A DNA stretch of 64,000 nt from NCBI GenBank assembly GCA_964244295.1, contig CAXTIG010000036.1, forward strand, positions 10,098 to 74,097, in the 5' to 3' direction. The stretch's first letter is position 1; every line of letters starts with the position of its first letter. A model generated the notes under the pieces. That model saw nothing but the letters and a program-made list of their open reading frames with translations. It was not told the origin of the DNA and searched no databases. Below, one piece after another: positions 32,708-41,517 of this stretch. The DNA is from JAJAZB01 sp964244295 (GTDB lineage: Bacteria; Bacteroidota; Bacteroidia; Cytophagales; Spirosomataceae). Position numbers and translations under genes: made by a program.

Positions 32708-33625
32708 TCAAGTGCTTGCGACCGTCGAATGCGGCATCAGAAACTGCTCCCGGTAACGCAGCAGCGAAAGCTCTTTCATCTTGGTTTCGAGCACCACGTC
32801 CACGTCGTGGCCGTAAGTTTGGATGGGGTTGTACACCCAATCGGAGTGCGCTTCGCGCTTGGCGGTGGGGTCTTCGTGCTCGCGGCGGGAGTCGGAAAAG
32901 TGGCACACGGGCGTGATGCCGGCGGGCCAGGTGGCTACGGCGGCCTCGAAGGCCTCGCGTTCGCTCCAATCGCCGGGGTGCAGGCGGTGGTGGAAGTAGT
33001 CGAAGGTAATGGGAATGCCGGTGGCTTCGTGCAGCGGCAGTAGTTCGGCCACGGTGAACAGCCCCGGCTTGTCGTCGTTTTCGACCACCAGGCGGCGTTT
33101 GAGGTTTTCGCTGAGTAATCCCCCGTAATTCCGGGCGAAGCGCCGCAGCGTCTCGCCCTTGTCGCCGTAGGCCCCGCCGACGTGGACGTTAATTTTGTTG
33201 TGGTGCGACGGCTCCAGCCCCATCAGGTCGAACACCTCGGAGTGGGTTTCCAAATCGCGCAGCGTGTTCGCCAGCGTGGGGCCTTCGCCCGCGAGTTTGT
33301 TGAAGGGGCCGGGGTGGGTCGTCAGGCGCACGGAGGTACGGCCAATCGCCTCAAGCGTTTCGCGGATTTCCGGAAAATCGGGGAGTTCGGCCAGGCGGTA
33401 TTCGGAGGCCCAAGGAAACAGGTCGGAACTGACGCGGAACAGGCCCACCCCGTGCGACTCATTCCAGCGCACGATTTGGAGCAAATCCCGGCAGTTTTTC
33501 AGGGCCAGTTCGGAGGCGTACCGAATGCCTTTTTCGCGGAACGTCCGCTGAATCATGCCACGATTCGTGTAAATCTGGAATTCTTGCTGAAGGGTAAGGT
33601 TGATGCAGGCGTAGCCGAGGTTCAT
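32708..33625 (-). CDS. uvsE: UV DNA damage endonuclease UvsE
   Basis: TIM-barrel endonuclease that nicks 5' to UV photoproducts and other lesions. Signatures: NLGYACINLTLQ at the start, NCRDLLQIVRWNESHGVGLFR, the HPGPF motif, HVGGAYGDK, VVENDDKP, TFDYFHHRLHPGDW and CHFSDSRREHEDP, which carry the metal-binding His, Glu and Asp residues. The ATG at 33625 gives the conserved N-terminus and 305 residues; the longer frame adds only MLSFVA-type codons. vapBC lies just upstream. Confidence 0.93.
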   Translation of the reverse strand: MNLGYACINLTLQQEFQIYTNRGMIQRTFREKGIRYASELALKNCRDLLQIVRWNESHGVGLFRVSSDLFPWASEYRLAELPDFPEIRETLEAIGRTSVRLTTHPGPFNKLAGEGPTLANTLRDLETHSEVFDLMGLEPSHHNKINVHVGGAYGDKGETLRRFARNYGGLLSENLKRRLVVENDDKPGLFTVAELLPLHEATGIPITFDYFHHRLHPGDWSEREAFEAAVATWPAGITPVCHFSDSRREHEDPTAKREAHSDWVYNPIQTYGHDVDVVLETKMKELSLLRYREQFLMPHSTVAST

Positions 33626-33646
33626 GGCTACGAAGGAAAGCAAAAA

Positions 33647-34036
33647 TTAGTCCGACGAAGTGGCCTGCCAGAGTTGGAGGCCGGGGAGGTGGCGGAAGTG
33701 CTTTTTGTTGTCGGTGTGGAGTTCGTACCCGTTCAAAACGGCAACGGCGGCAATAAGCAAGTCCGCTATATCAATTGGGCTGTGGCTCAGGCAAAACTCA
33801 GCGGCCCATCGGGTTGCCAGTTGGTTAGCCTTTGTACTTGGATAAACCAACTCAAAACTGCGCAAAAATCGCTTTACCTCTACCAACTCGTGCCGGTCGC
33901 GGACACCTTGGAACAACTCCATTGCGGTAACTGACGTAATGGTAATTTGCGCGAAATCAATCTGCGCAAACTCAGCAACCGCGCGGGGTTTATTTCGCAG
34001 GTAGTTGATGAGCACATCGGTATCAACGATGACCAT
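33647..34036 (-). CDS. vapC: VapC-type PIN toxin
   Basis: A 129-residue PIN-domain RNase. The acidic residues are in place: VDTDVLINYL (Asp), TAMELFQGVRD (Glu), SPIDIADLLIAAVAVLNG (Asp-x-x-Asp), and HTDNKKHF (Asp). It starts at the ATG at 34036 inside the upstream antitoxin gene (14-nt overlap), the usual vapBC layout. It probably cleaves tRNA or rRNA when free of its antitoxin. Confidence 0.88.
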   Translation of the reverse strand: MVIVDTDVLINYLRNKPRAVAEFAQIDFAQITITSVTAMELFQGVRDRHELVEVKRFLRSFELVYPSTKANQLATRWAAEFCLSHSPIDIADLLIAAVAVLNGYELHTDNKKHFRHLPGLQLWQATSSD

Positions 34037-34229
34037 GACCCCACGCTTTCCGCCGTAGCGATTCCACGGTGATGTCGTCGCGGTCAGTCCACATTCCCGC
34101 AAATTGAGCAGGGTCAATGCTCGGGTCTCGGGGAATCACAAGGCCCCCTTTGGTTTTAACCGCTCCTTTTCGCTCTGCCTCCAGCGACTTTTCTAACTCC
34201 TCCCGGGCTTTTTCAACCTTATTTTTCAT
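34023..34229 (-). CDS. VapB-like antitoxin
   Basis: A 68-residue charged protein: helical, basic N-terminal half (MKNKVEKAREELEKSLEAER), then GLVIPRDPSIDPAQFAGMWT and a C-terminal DDITVESLRRKAW that could occupy the toxin active site. The ATG at 34229 gives a compact reading; earlier starts are less natural. It overlaps vapC by 14 nt. No AbrB or ribbon-helix fold is obvious, so it is called by partner. Confidence 0.65.
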   Translation of the reverse strand: MKNKVEKAREELEKSLEAERKGAVKTKGGLVIPRDPSIDPAQFAGMWTDRDDITVESLRRKAWGHGHR

Positions 34230-34264
34230 GGCCGCGTTGTTTTCCCCAAAACTACGCATTTCCC

Positions 34265-36028
34265 TCACACCAACTCCTTGTACTGCAAGCGGTGCAACTG
34301 TGCGTAAAACCCGTCGTGTTCGAGCAGTTCCTCGTGCGTGCCCTGCTCCTTGATTTCGCCCCGGTCGAGGACCAGGATGCGGTCAGCGTTTTGAATCGTG
34401 CTCAGGCGGTGGGCAATCACGATGGCCGTGCGGCCTTTCATTAGTTTGGCAATGGCGGCCTGAATCAGTTCCTCCGTCTCGGTATCCACCGAGGAGGTAG
34501 CCTCGTCGAGCACAATGATTTTGGGGTCGTGGACGAGGGCGCGGACGAAGGAAATCAACTGCCGCTGCCCCACCGACAGCGTCGCGCCGCGCTCCATCAC
34601 GTTGTAGTCGTAGCCGCCGGGCAGACGCTCGATAAACTCGTGCGCCCCGACGAGGCGGGCCGCTTCCACGATTTTTTCGCGGGAAATGCGGGGGTCGCCC
34701 AGCGTGATGTTGGCCTCGATGGTGTCGGAAAACAGGAACACGTCCTGCAACACCACGCCGATGTTGCGCCGCAGGTTGGCCAGTTCGTAGGCTTTCAGGT
34801 CGATGCCGTCGATGCGGATTTGCCCCCGTTGAATTTCGTAAAACCGGCTCAGCAGGTTGATCGTCGAGGATTTTCCCGCCCCCGTGGCCCCCACCAGCGC
34901 CACCGTCTGACCGGGTTGGACGCGGAAGGAAATGTCTTTCAGCACAAAGTTGGTTTCGTCGTAGGCGAACCAGACATTCTGAAACTCCACGTCGCCCTTC
35001 AGTTCCTTCGGCACGTAACTGCCGTCGTTGGTGTTAAACTCGGTGCTGTCGAGGAGTTTGAGGATGCGGTCGGTGCTGACCACGCCCATTTGCAGCGTGT
35101 TGAAGCGGTCGGCGAGCATTCGGATGGGCCGGAAAAACAGGCCGATGAACAGAATGAACGCGGTGATGGTGCCAAAACTGGCGGTTTCACTGAGCACTTC
35201 CCGCGCGCCGTACCAAACCACCAGACCGGTACCCGCCGCCGCGATGATGTCGGCCACGGGGAAGTAAATCGAGTAGTACAGCACCGAGCGGACGTTGGCC
35301 CGGCGGTGTTCGTCATTGATTTTCCGGAATTTTTCAAACTCAATGGATTCGGCGCTGAAAATCTGGACGATGTTCATGCCCGTGATGTGTTCCTGCACGA
35401 AGGAGTTGAGGCTGGCTACGGCGGTGCGCACCTCGTTGAACGACTTCTTTACTTTTTCCTTGAAAATGTACGTCGCCAGCAGCATGATGGGAATCGTGCT
35501 CAGGCTGATGAGCGACAGCCGCCAATCGGTGTAAAACATCACAGCGATGATGAGCACCAGTTGGAGAATGTCGCCCGCGATGCTGGCCAGGCCCTCGCTG
35601 AACACGTCGGAGAGCGTTTCCACGTCGGAAATCGTGCGGGTGACGAGCCGCCCGATGGGCGTGTCGTCGAAGAATTTCAGGCGCAGGTTGAGGATTTTCT
35701 CGTAAAGCTGCACCCGGATGTCGCGGATGATGGTCTGACCCAGCCAGCCGGAATAATACGTTTGCAAAAACTGCACAACGCCCTGGAGCAGCAGCACGCC
35801 CACCATCACGAGGAGCATGACGGTCAGCCCGGCGTAGTCGCTCACGGTGCCGAAATAATGGTCGATGGTGTAGCGGATGAGCAGCGGGTTGGCCGGGGCC
35901 AGCGCCGCCGCCAGCAGAATCAGCCCGATGAGCGCGTAAAACCGCCCGTTGTAGGGCCGGATGAAGGTAAAGAGTCGACGGATGATTTTCCAGTCGACAA
36001 TGCGACCGCTGGGATTTTCTTCTGCCAC
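34265..36028 (-). CDS. ABC exporter (MsbA-like, fused membrane and ATPase domains)
   Basis: A homodimeric-type exporter. The N-terminal half has about six membrane helices (FYALIGLILLAAALAPANPL; VMLLVMVGVLLLQGVVQFLQ); the C-terminal ATPase has Walker A VGATGAGKSSTINL, the signature LSVGQRQLISF, Walker B KIIVLDEATSSVD and the switch His in VIAHRLSTI. The GTG at 36028 gives VAEENPSGRIVDWKIIRRLF, the usual family start; an ATG at 36112 would add an atypical 28-residue leader. Substrate unknown; lipid or drug export is usual. It precedes vapBC on the same strand. Confidence 0.88.
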   Translation of the reverse strand: MAEENPSGRIVDWKIIRRLFTFIRPYNGRFYALIGLILLAAALAPANPLLIRYTIDHYFGTVSDYAGLTVMLLVMVGVLLLQGVVQFLQTYYSGWLGQTIIRDIRVQLYEKILNLRLKFFDDTPIGRLVTRTISDVETLSDVFSEGLASIAGDILQLVLIIAVMFYTDWRLSLISLSTIPIMLLATYIFKEKVKKSFNEVRTAVASLNSFVQEHITGMNIVQIFSAESIEFEKFRKINDEHRRANVRSVLYYSIYFPVADIIAAAGTGLVVWYGAREVLSETASFGTITAFILFIGLFFRPIRMLADRFNTLQMGVVSTDRILKLLDSTEFNTNDGSYVPKELKGDVEFQNVWFAYDETNFVLKDISFRVQPGQTVALVGATGAGKSSTINLLSRFYEIQRGQIRIDGIDLKAYELANLRRNIGVVLQDVFLFSDTIEANITLGDPRISREKIVEAARLVGAHEFIERLPGGYDYNVMERGATLSVGQRQLISFVRALVHDPKIIVLDEATSSVDTETEELIQAAIAKLMKGRTAIVIAHRLSTIQNADRILVLDRGEIKEQGTHEELLEHDGFYAQLHRLQYKELV

Positions 36029-36223
36029 GAGGGAAAGGGGGGATTTAGGGCGAAAACTGGCAAAGGCTGCGCAAAGTTCGGCAAGTTGCCGCGAGATTTT
36101 ATTCTCCGCCAAAGTGCGGCGTGTCCCAAATGAACGGAACCTTTCGGGTTACTAAAAAGTACTTTCATTCGACTTTCCTGCGTTTTCAGCCCCATTCCAA
36201 TTTCCCGAAAAAACCGGGGTGGG

Positions 36224-36231
36224 TAGGTTTG
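36224..36231 (+). promoter_or_regulatory. -7 box (TAGGTTTG) upstream of the DUF2807 lipoprotein gene
   Basis: TAGGTTTG fits the Bacteroidota consensus TAnnTTTG and lies 83 nt before the ATG at 36315. Confidence 0.5.
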
Positions 36232-36314
36232 CAGAAAAAAGTACCCCCGACGTGGGGGTAGCCGCCGGGTCGGGTGTCCCTGTTGCTGTCATCCATCTTT
36301 TTTCTTCAATTTCC

Positions 36315-37028
36315 ATGAAATCGTTCCCATCAACCCTGCTGTTGCTGGCCTCCCTGGCCCTGCTTTTCACTGCCTGCGGCAAACGTGACGACCCCGGCCC
36401 GCTGCAAGACGACCAGCGTACCTACGGTCTCAGCGGCTTCACCAACCTCGAACTGGGCAGCGCCTTCCGCGTCAACGTCCGGCAGGGAGCTACGTTCGGT
36501 GTACAGGCCAAAGGCGACCGCCGCAACCTCGACGACCTCGACGTGTGGGTGAGCAACGGCACCCTGCGAGCGAAATACCGCAGCAACCGCAACCGCCAGT
36601 ACGAAACGGAGCTTGACCTGGTCATGCCGCTGCTGCTTTCGGCTGACTTTTCGGGAGCCGTCAACGCCACCGTTCGGGATTTTTCGAGCGTCGGCGATTT
36701 TTCGCTGACCGTGTCGGGTGCCTCCAAAGCCGATGTCGACGTGCTGAGCAAGTACGCCGCCTTAAAAGCCAGCGGGGCCTCGCAGGTCGATTTGCGGGGA
36801 GCCTTCAGGTTTTTGGAAATCGAAGCGTCGGGTGCTTCGTTGGTCAAAGCCTTCGATGCGCCCGCCGAAATTGGCGACGTCAATGCCTCCGGGGCCAGTT
36901 CCATTCGCGTGGCCGCCTCCCAGCGCCTCAAGGCCGTCGCCACCGGAGCCAGCAACGTCACCTACCGGGGCAACCCCACCGTACTCGACACCCGGCCCTC
37001 GGGCGGGAGTACGATTCGGAAGGAATAA
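36315..37028 (+). CDS. DUF2807 (GIN-domain) lipoprotein
   Basis: A 237-residue exported lipoprotein. The signal peptide ends at the lipobox LLFTAC (Cys 21). The rest is a beta-helix-like DUF2807 domain of short repeating strands (SGAVNATVRDFSSVGDFSLT, VSGASKADVDVLSKYAALKA, SGASQVDLRGAFRF), in which SGAS motifs recur. Such proteins are abundant in the Bacteroidota envelope; their role is unknown. The ATG at 36315 is chosen because it starts the signal peptide. A 21-bp-arm palindrome follows immediately after the stop. Confidence 0.85.
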   Translation: MKSFPSTLLLLASLALLFTACGKRDDPGPLQDDQRTYGLSGFTNLELGSAFRVNVRQGATFGVQAKGDRRNLDDLDVWVSNGTLRAKYRSNRNRQYETELDLVMPLLLSADFSGAVNATVRDFSSVGDFSLTVSGASKADVDVLSKYAALKASGASQVDLRGAFRFLEIEASGASLVKAFDAPAEIGDVNASGASSIRVAASQRLKAVATGASNVTYRGNPTVLDTRPSGGSTIRKE

Positions 37029-37029
37029 T

Positions 37030-37089
37030 GGAGTTTGAAAAGTTTGAGGGTTCCTCGTAACTTTCAAACCCTCAAACTTTTCAAACTCC
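37030..37089. repeat. 21-bp-arm palindrome of GTTTGA words
   Basis: Arms 37030-37050 (starting GGAGTTTGAAAAGTTTGAGG) and 37069-37089 are perfect, with an 18-nt loop. It lies between the DUF2807 stop and the DUF4126 start. Confidence 0.88.
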
Positions 37090-37091
37090 TT

Positions 37092-37307
37092 GTGGAATTA
37101 GCCCTTAGCCTTTACCTCGGTCTGGCGCTGGCCGCCTACTGCGGTTTTCGGGTCTTCGTGCCCCTGCTCGTCACCAACATGGCCTACCTGACGGGTTACC
37201 TGACGCCCAACCCCGGCTTCGAGTGGAGGGCAGGTTGGCCCGCGTTTGCGCTGCTGGCTACGGCCCCGGTGCTCGAAGTGGCCGGATATTATACTAATTC
37301 AAATTGA
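37092..37307 (+). pseudogene. DUF4126 membrane protein, truncated by an IS insertion
   Basis: From the GTG at 37092 the sequence LVELALSLYLGLALAAYCGF, RVFVPLLVTN, LTGYLTPNPGFEW, APVLEVAGYY matches the first 70 residues of the DUF4126 integral membrane family (normally about 190-200). It then stops in an unrelated NSN tail at 37307, where transposase-like sequence begins. No trace of the remaining DUF4126 sequence was found downstream. Function of the family is unknown; this copy is presumably dead. Confidence 0.75.
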
Positions 37308-37311
37308 GGAT

Positions 37312-37910
37312 GTCGTGTTTTGGCTTATGAAATACGCTACCCTTATCACCGAGACCGAAGCCGAGTTGCTGGTGACCGAAAAAGCCCGTGGCTCGGCTCT
37401 TGCCCGCGACCGCTTTCTACGCCGGTTGAAAAGTGGACCAGGCCAAGTGCCGCACTCAAACCCATGCTGGGCAGGCCATTGGCTTAGGAAAGCGCCAAAG
37501 TCAGCGCCTTGGGTGGGCCTATCGAAGTGGCGGTCTGAGCGTGCGGTGTCTCCAAGCGCTTGGCTGGAGTTGGGGCAACCTATCGAGTGCTCAACTACCT
37601 GCCTTGCGGCAGTATCTTTTCGATGACCACGCGCAAACGCTGGCCCACATTCAAGCCTACCTCGCAGGTAGCCACGGCATCAGGTATACCACTGGCGGGA
37701 GCCGTTGAGGCCTTTAAAAAAACTTCGCTCAAGTACGAGAACCCTACCCCGACGAGGCCAGTTCTTTCCAGGACGAAATGTTTACCGGCACCCGCACCGA
37801 ACTCTCCCGTAAGTGGACACTCCAAGGGCATCGCCCTCTGGCTCCGGTGCGCCTTGGGTACGAATTTACGTATTTTTACCAAAGCAGACCGCCAACACCT
37901 CATACGTGTC
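37312..37910 (+). pseudogene. Decayed IS630-family transposase
   Basis: Three frames must be joined to read an IS630-like transposase: an N-terminal segment from 37327 (ETEAELLVTEKARGSALARD, RFLRRLKSG); then, in another frame, QTHAGQAIGLGKRQSQRLGW and AQTLAHIQAYLAGSHGIRYT; then FQDEMFTGTRTELSRKW and HRPLAPVRLGYEFTYFY, with the Asp of the first catalytic position. The second and third DDE residues are missing. Terminal repeats were not identified. It is an inactive remnant that broke the DUF4126 gene. Confidence 0.75.
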
Positions 37911-38025
37911 GAGTATCAATCAGGATGGGCCAGTGGTGTTGGGGTGATTTTCGATTGCGGAGTTGGGAGTGCGGATTTTAAAGAGGATTCCCGGGTACTA
38001 CTCATTTTTCGATCCCTCACCGACC

Positions 38026-39777
38026 ATGCGTGTACTCCTGCTTTTGCTGCTTAGTCTGAATGGCTTCGCCCAGCGGTCCGGCACATCGGTTCCACCCAAT
38101 GTCGTTATTTTCCTGAGCGACGACCAGGGCTGGGGCGATTTGAGCATCGGCGGCAACCGCAACCTAAGTACGCCCCACATCGACCGGATTGGCCGCGACG
38201 GCGCGCAATTCGCGCGGTTTTACGTGCAACCCGTTTGCTCCCCCACCCGCGCCGAATTGCTCACGGGGCGCTACCACCCCCGCAGCGGTGTGTTTAGCAC
38301 CTCCGAAGGCGGCGAGCGCATCCGTCCCGACGAAACCACGCTGGCCGACGTGTTCAAAAAAGCGGGGTACGCGACCGGCGCGTTTGGCAAGTGGCACAAC
38401 GGGATGCAGTACCCGTATCACCCCAACGGGCGGGGGTTCGACGAGTTTTACGGCTTCTGCTCCGGGCACTGGGGCGACTACTTCAGCCCCCAGCTCGAAC
38501 GCAACGGCGAACTGGTACAGGGCCAGGGCTTCACGGCGGACGATTTCACCAACCAGGCCATCCGGTTTTTGGAAAAACATCAGAAAGCGCCGTTTCTGCT
38601 TTACCTGCCCTTCAACACGCCCCATTCGCCCATGCAGGTTCCGGAAAAGTACTGGGCCCGATTCAAGGAGAAACCGCTGGCGATGCGGGCCTCCCAACCC
38701 GAAAAAGAAGACCTTACGTTCACCCGCGCGGCCCTGGCTATGTGCGAAAACATCGACGACAACGTGGGCCGCGTCATGCAGCGGCTGAAGGAGTTGGGGC
38801 TGGAAAACAACACGATTGTGCTCTACTTCTGCGACAACGGTCCCAACGCAACCCGCTGGAACGGCGGCATGAAAGGCATCAAAGGCTCGACCGACGAGGG
38901 CGGCGTACGCTCGCCGCTGCTGGTGCAGTTTCCGAACACCATCAAAGCCGGAACCCGCGTGGAAGCCGTCGCGGGCGCGGTCGATTTGCTCCCAACGCTG
39001 GTCGACCTGGCGGGCATCGGAGCCAGGTTTCCCAAACCCCTCGACGGCGTAACGTTGAAACCCGACTTGCTGGGGCAAAAAAACACCGACCCCGACCGAA
39101 TGCGGTTTGCGCATTGGGGCGGCAAGGTGAGCGTGCGCACGGCCCGGTACCGCCTCGACCACACCGGCAAACTCTACGATCTGAACGCCGACCCGGCCCA
39201 GGCTACCGATGTTTCGGCCAAACACCCCGACGTGACCACCCGGTTGAAAAGCGCCGTAGCCGACTGGCAGGCAACGGTCCTGCCGAGCATTTCAACCGAA
39301 AAGCTGCCGTTTACCGTGGGACATCCGGCCCACAAAACCACCCAGCTTCCCGCCCGCGATGCGCAGGGACGGGGCGGGATTCAGCGCTCGAACCGCCACC
39401 CGAACAGCACGTTTTTTACGAATTGGAAATCCCCCGACGACGCCATTGTGTGGGACGTGGACGTGCTGGAAGTCGGCGACTTCGAGGCCGAAATTCACTA
39501 CACCTGTCCGGCCCGCGACGTGGGGGCCACCGTGCAACTTGCGTTGGGCAACGACCGCGTAACGGCCCAAATCACGGAGACGCATGACCCGCCGCTGCGG
39601 GGCCGGGAGCACGACCGCGTGGAGCGGATTGAGTCGTACGTCAAGGACTTCAAGCCCCTGAGCCTGGGGAAAATTCACCTGAAAAAAGGCCGGGGAAACC
39701 TCACGCTGAGTGCATTGAGCTTAACAGGCACGCAAGTGATGGATTTTAGGATGCTGGTGCTGCGGCGAATCAAGTGA
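38026..39777 (+). CDS. Exported sulfatase (alkaline-phosphatase superfamily)
   Basis: A 583-residue arylsulfatase-type enzyme. Signal peptide residues 1-15. The metal-site Asp pair is VVIFLSDDQGWGDLS (26-40); the maturation motif is VQPVCSPTRAELLTGR with Cys71 (C-x-P-x-R), so it needs formylglycine formation. Further signatures: GKWHNG, FNTPHSPM and FCDNGPN. Residues about 470-583 form a C-terminal beta-rich domain. The ATG at 38026 begins the signal peptide; the longer upstream frame lies in degenerate transposase DNA. No anaerobic sulfatase activase is in the window. Substrate unknown. Confidence 0.9.
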   Translation: MRVLLLLLLSLNGFAQRSGTSVPPNVVIFLSDDQGWGDLSIGGNRNLSTPHIDRIGRDGAQFARFYVQPVCSPTRAELLTGRYHPRSGVFSTSEGGERIRPDETTLADVFKKAGYATGAFGKWHNGMQYPYHPNGRGFDEFYGFCSGHWGDYFSPQLERNGELVQGQGFTADDFTNQAIRFLEKHQKAPFLLYLPFNTPHSPMQVPEKYWARFKEKPLAMRASQPEKEDLTFTRAALAMCENIDDNVGRVMQRLKELGLENNTIVLYFCDNGPNATRWNGGMKGIKGSTDEGGVRSPLLVQFPNTIKAGTRVEAVAGAVDLLPTLVDLAGIGARFPKPLDGVTLKPDLLGQKNTDPDRMRFAHWGGKVSVRTARYRLDHTGKLYDLNADPAQATDVSAKHPDVTTRLKSAVADWQATVLPSISTEKLPFTVGHPAHKTTQLPARDAQGRGGIQRSNRHPNSTFFTNWKSPDDAIVWDVDVLEVGDFEAEIHYTCPARDVGATVQLALGNDRVTAQITETHDPPLRGREHDRVERIESYVKDFKPLSLGKIHLKKGRGNLTLSALSLTGTQVMDFRMLVLRRIK

Positions 39778-39988
39778 ACGACTGGCGTTGGTTGCGCTTT
39801 CCCCTCGATTTGCGCCCCACAGTCGCTGCTGCGCACCCGGCGATGGGCCATCTGGCCTTTGCCGCCCCGCAGTCGCTCGCCTCCGGCGAGTGACGACTAT
39901 TTTCAAGGGCCTCCGGCCCGTGGTTGTCAGCCAAACACCTTTTCGCCGCCGAAAAGCCTTAACTTCGGGCTTAACTCTTCAGAACTTC
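39778..39988. other. Intergenic interval after the sulfatase
   Basis: About 210 nt of GC-rich sequence with no ORF above noise. It leads into the small antitoxin gene at 39989. No clear promoter or terminator was identified. Confidence 0.4.
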
Positions 39989-40180
39989 ATGGAACTCCTC
40001 GTAAAAGTAGCCGACGACCGGGCGGACTACGTGCTGGAACTGCTTGGTAAGCTTGATTTCGTGGAAGTAGAAACGGCGCAGAAACGGCCGCTTGTCCAGG
40101 CCGGCTTCAAAACCTTCCTGACCGTGGACGTGGATGGAACGGATTACCAATTCAATCGCGACGAATTGAATGAGCGGTAG
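39989..40180 (+). CDS. Small antitoxin-like protein paired with a PIN toxin
   Basis: A 63-residue protein starting MELLVKVADDRADYVLELLG and ending DYQFNRDELNER. The short beta-alpha pattern with an ELLG helix resembles the small antitoxins (DUF2281/HicB-like style) that precede PIN genes. It overlaps the next gene by 11 nt. Called by position; no DNA-binding motif seen. Confidence 0.6.
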   Translation: MELLVKVADDRADYVLELLGKLDFVEVETAQKRPLVQAGFKTFLTVDVDGTDYQFNRDELNER

Positions 40181-40577
40181 CGTTTTTCTGGATTCCAACG
40201 TGGCAATTTACGCCCATACCAACCTGGATTTGGCAAAACAGGCTGTGGCGCAAGGACTAATCAACCGGCCTGATAGCCTGATTTCCACGCAGGTTTGCAG
40301 CGAATTTACCAATGCCCTGCGTAAAAAATTCAAGTTGGATTGGCCGGTGATTCAACTGCTTCTGGATAACCTGCTCATGAATAATCTTGTCCACCTCAAC
40401 ACGCCGCAAACGGTTCGACAAGCTACCGGTATCGCCCACCGTTACGGTTTTTCCTTCTACGATTCGCTCATCATCGCCGCTGCGCTCGAAACCGGTTGCA
40501 CCACCCTTTACTCCGAGGATATGCAGGATGGGCAGGTGATTGATGGAAAACTCGAAATCAAGAATCCGTTCCGTTGA
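40170..40577 (+). CDS. PIN-domain toxin
   Basis: A 135-residue PIN-family protein. Acidic core: VFLDSNVAIYAH (Asp), QVCSEFTNALRKKF (Glu), YGFSFYDSLIIAAALETGC (Asp) and LYSEDMQDGQ (Asp). It starts at the ATG at 40170 within the preceding antitoxin gene. It is distinct from the VapC at 33647-34036 and the DUF5615 protein at 15083-15439. A strong terminator follows. Confidence 0.85.
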   Translation: MSGSVFLDSNVAIYAHTNLDLAKQAVAQGLINRPDSLISTQVCSEFTNALRKKFKLDWPVIQLLLDNLLMNNLVHLNTPQTVRQATGIAHRYGFSFYDSLIIAAALETGCTTLYSEDMQDGQVIDGKLEIKNPFR

Positions 40578-40591
40578 TTTTCGAGAAACAG

Positions 40592-40626
40592 AAAAACGCC
40601 CGACGCTGCAAACGTTGGGCGTTTTT
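40592..40626. terminator. Bidirectional terminator
   Basis: AAAAACGCCCGACG (40592-40605) pairs with 40613-40626 around a 7-nt loop. It lies between the convergent PIN toxin and PEP-hydrolase-family genes. A near copy is at 42765-42799. Confidence 0.9.
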
Positions 40627-40656
40627 CATTGGTCCGTCACCACCCCGAAGTACCCT

Positions 40657-41514
40657 TCAAACCGAAAGCGCCTTAAACTTCCGCGTGAGCTCCGTCAACG
40701 ATTCTTCCACACCCATCCTTTCCAGCGAGGAAGCCCCGACGAAACCCTGAACGGTCGTGCGCTCCAGGATCAGACGAACGTCGTCCGGCGTGTTGATCGG
40801 CCCGCCGTGGGCGAGGAAAAAGAGGGCGGGATTCACGGCCTTGCCCGCGTCGATGATGGCCTGGGTACGCTCGGCGGCTTCGGCTATCGAGCACGTCGCC
40901 TCGGTCACGCCGACGGAGCCGCCCACCGTGGTACCCACGTGGGCAATGATGGCGTCCGCCCCGGCTTCGGCCATGTGCCGGGCGTCGTCGGGGGTGGCGA
41001 CGTACACGATGGAAAACAACTCCATTTTGCTGGCCAGCCGCACCATTTCCACTTCCTTCCCGAAACCCATTCCCGTTTCTTCCAGCACCCGCCGGAAGTG
41101 TCCGTCGACGATGCAGTGGGTGGGAAAATTGTTGATGCCCGAAAAGCCCATTTCCTTGACTTTCAGCAAATGGTGCCACATCCGGCGGCGGGGATCGGAG
41201 CCGTGTACGCCGCAAATCACCGGGATTTCTTCCACGACGGGTAACACTTCAAATTCGCCGATTTCCATCGCCACGGCGTTGGCGTCGCCGTAGGCCATGA
41301 GGCCCGCCGTGGAGCCGTGACCGGCCATTCGGAACCGCCCGGAGTTGTAAATGATGAGCAGGTCAGCGCCGCCTTTTTCGATGAACTTCGCGCTAATACC
41401 GGTGCCCGCCCCGGCGGCAATGATGGCCTTTTTCTGGTATAAAGTGGCCTGTAAACGCTCCCGTACTTCGTCCCGCGTGTAGGGGTTTCCTTTCCCGGTC
41501 CATGGATTCGGCAT
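40657..41514 (-). CDS. Phosphoenolpyruvate hydrolase-family TIM-barrel protein
   Basis: A 285-residue TIM-barrel protein of the PEP hydrolase/TIM-barrel signal-transduction family: PNPWTGKGNPYTRDEVRERL, AIIAAGAGTGISAKFIEKGG, ADLLIIYNSGRFRMAG, FPTHCIVDGHFR, GADAIIAHVGTTVGG and LFFLAHGGPINTPDDV. It corresponds to the C-terminal half of plant Tm-1-like proteins. It starts 3 nt after the stop of the Tm-1-like gene upstream, so the two form an operon and probably a complex. The reaction is not known with certainty. Confidence 0.85.
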   Translation of the reverse strand: MPNPWTGKGNPYTRDEVRERLQATLYQKKAIIAAGAGTGISAKFIEKGGADLLIIYNSGRFRMAGHGSTAGLMAYGDANAVAMEIGEFEVLPVVEEIPVICGVHGSDPRRRMWHHLLKVKEMGFSGINNFPTHCIVDGHFRRVLEETGMGFGKEVEMVRLASKMELFSIVYVATPDDARHMAEAGADAIIAHVGTTVGGSVGVTEATCSIAEAAERTQAIIDAGKAVNPALFFLAHGGPINTPDDVRLILERTTVQGFVGASSLERMGVEESLTELTRKFKALSV

Positions 41515-41517
41515 AAG

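Noticed and set aside
34529..36133. 534-codon + strand ORF
   Set aside because: Antisense to the ABC exporter; composition His/Asp-rich and no family. A GC-rich antisense shadow.
38391..39587. 398-codon + strand ORF
   Set aside because: Out-of-frame shadow of the sulfatase gene.
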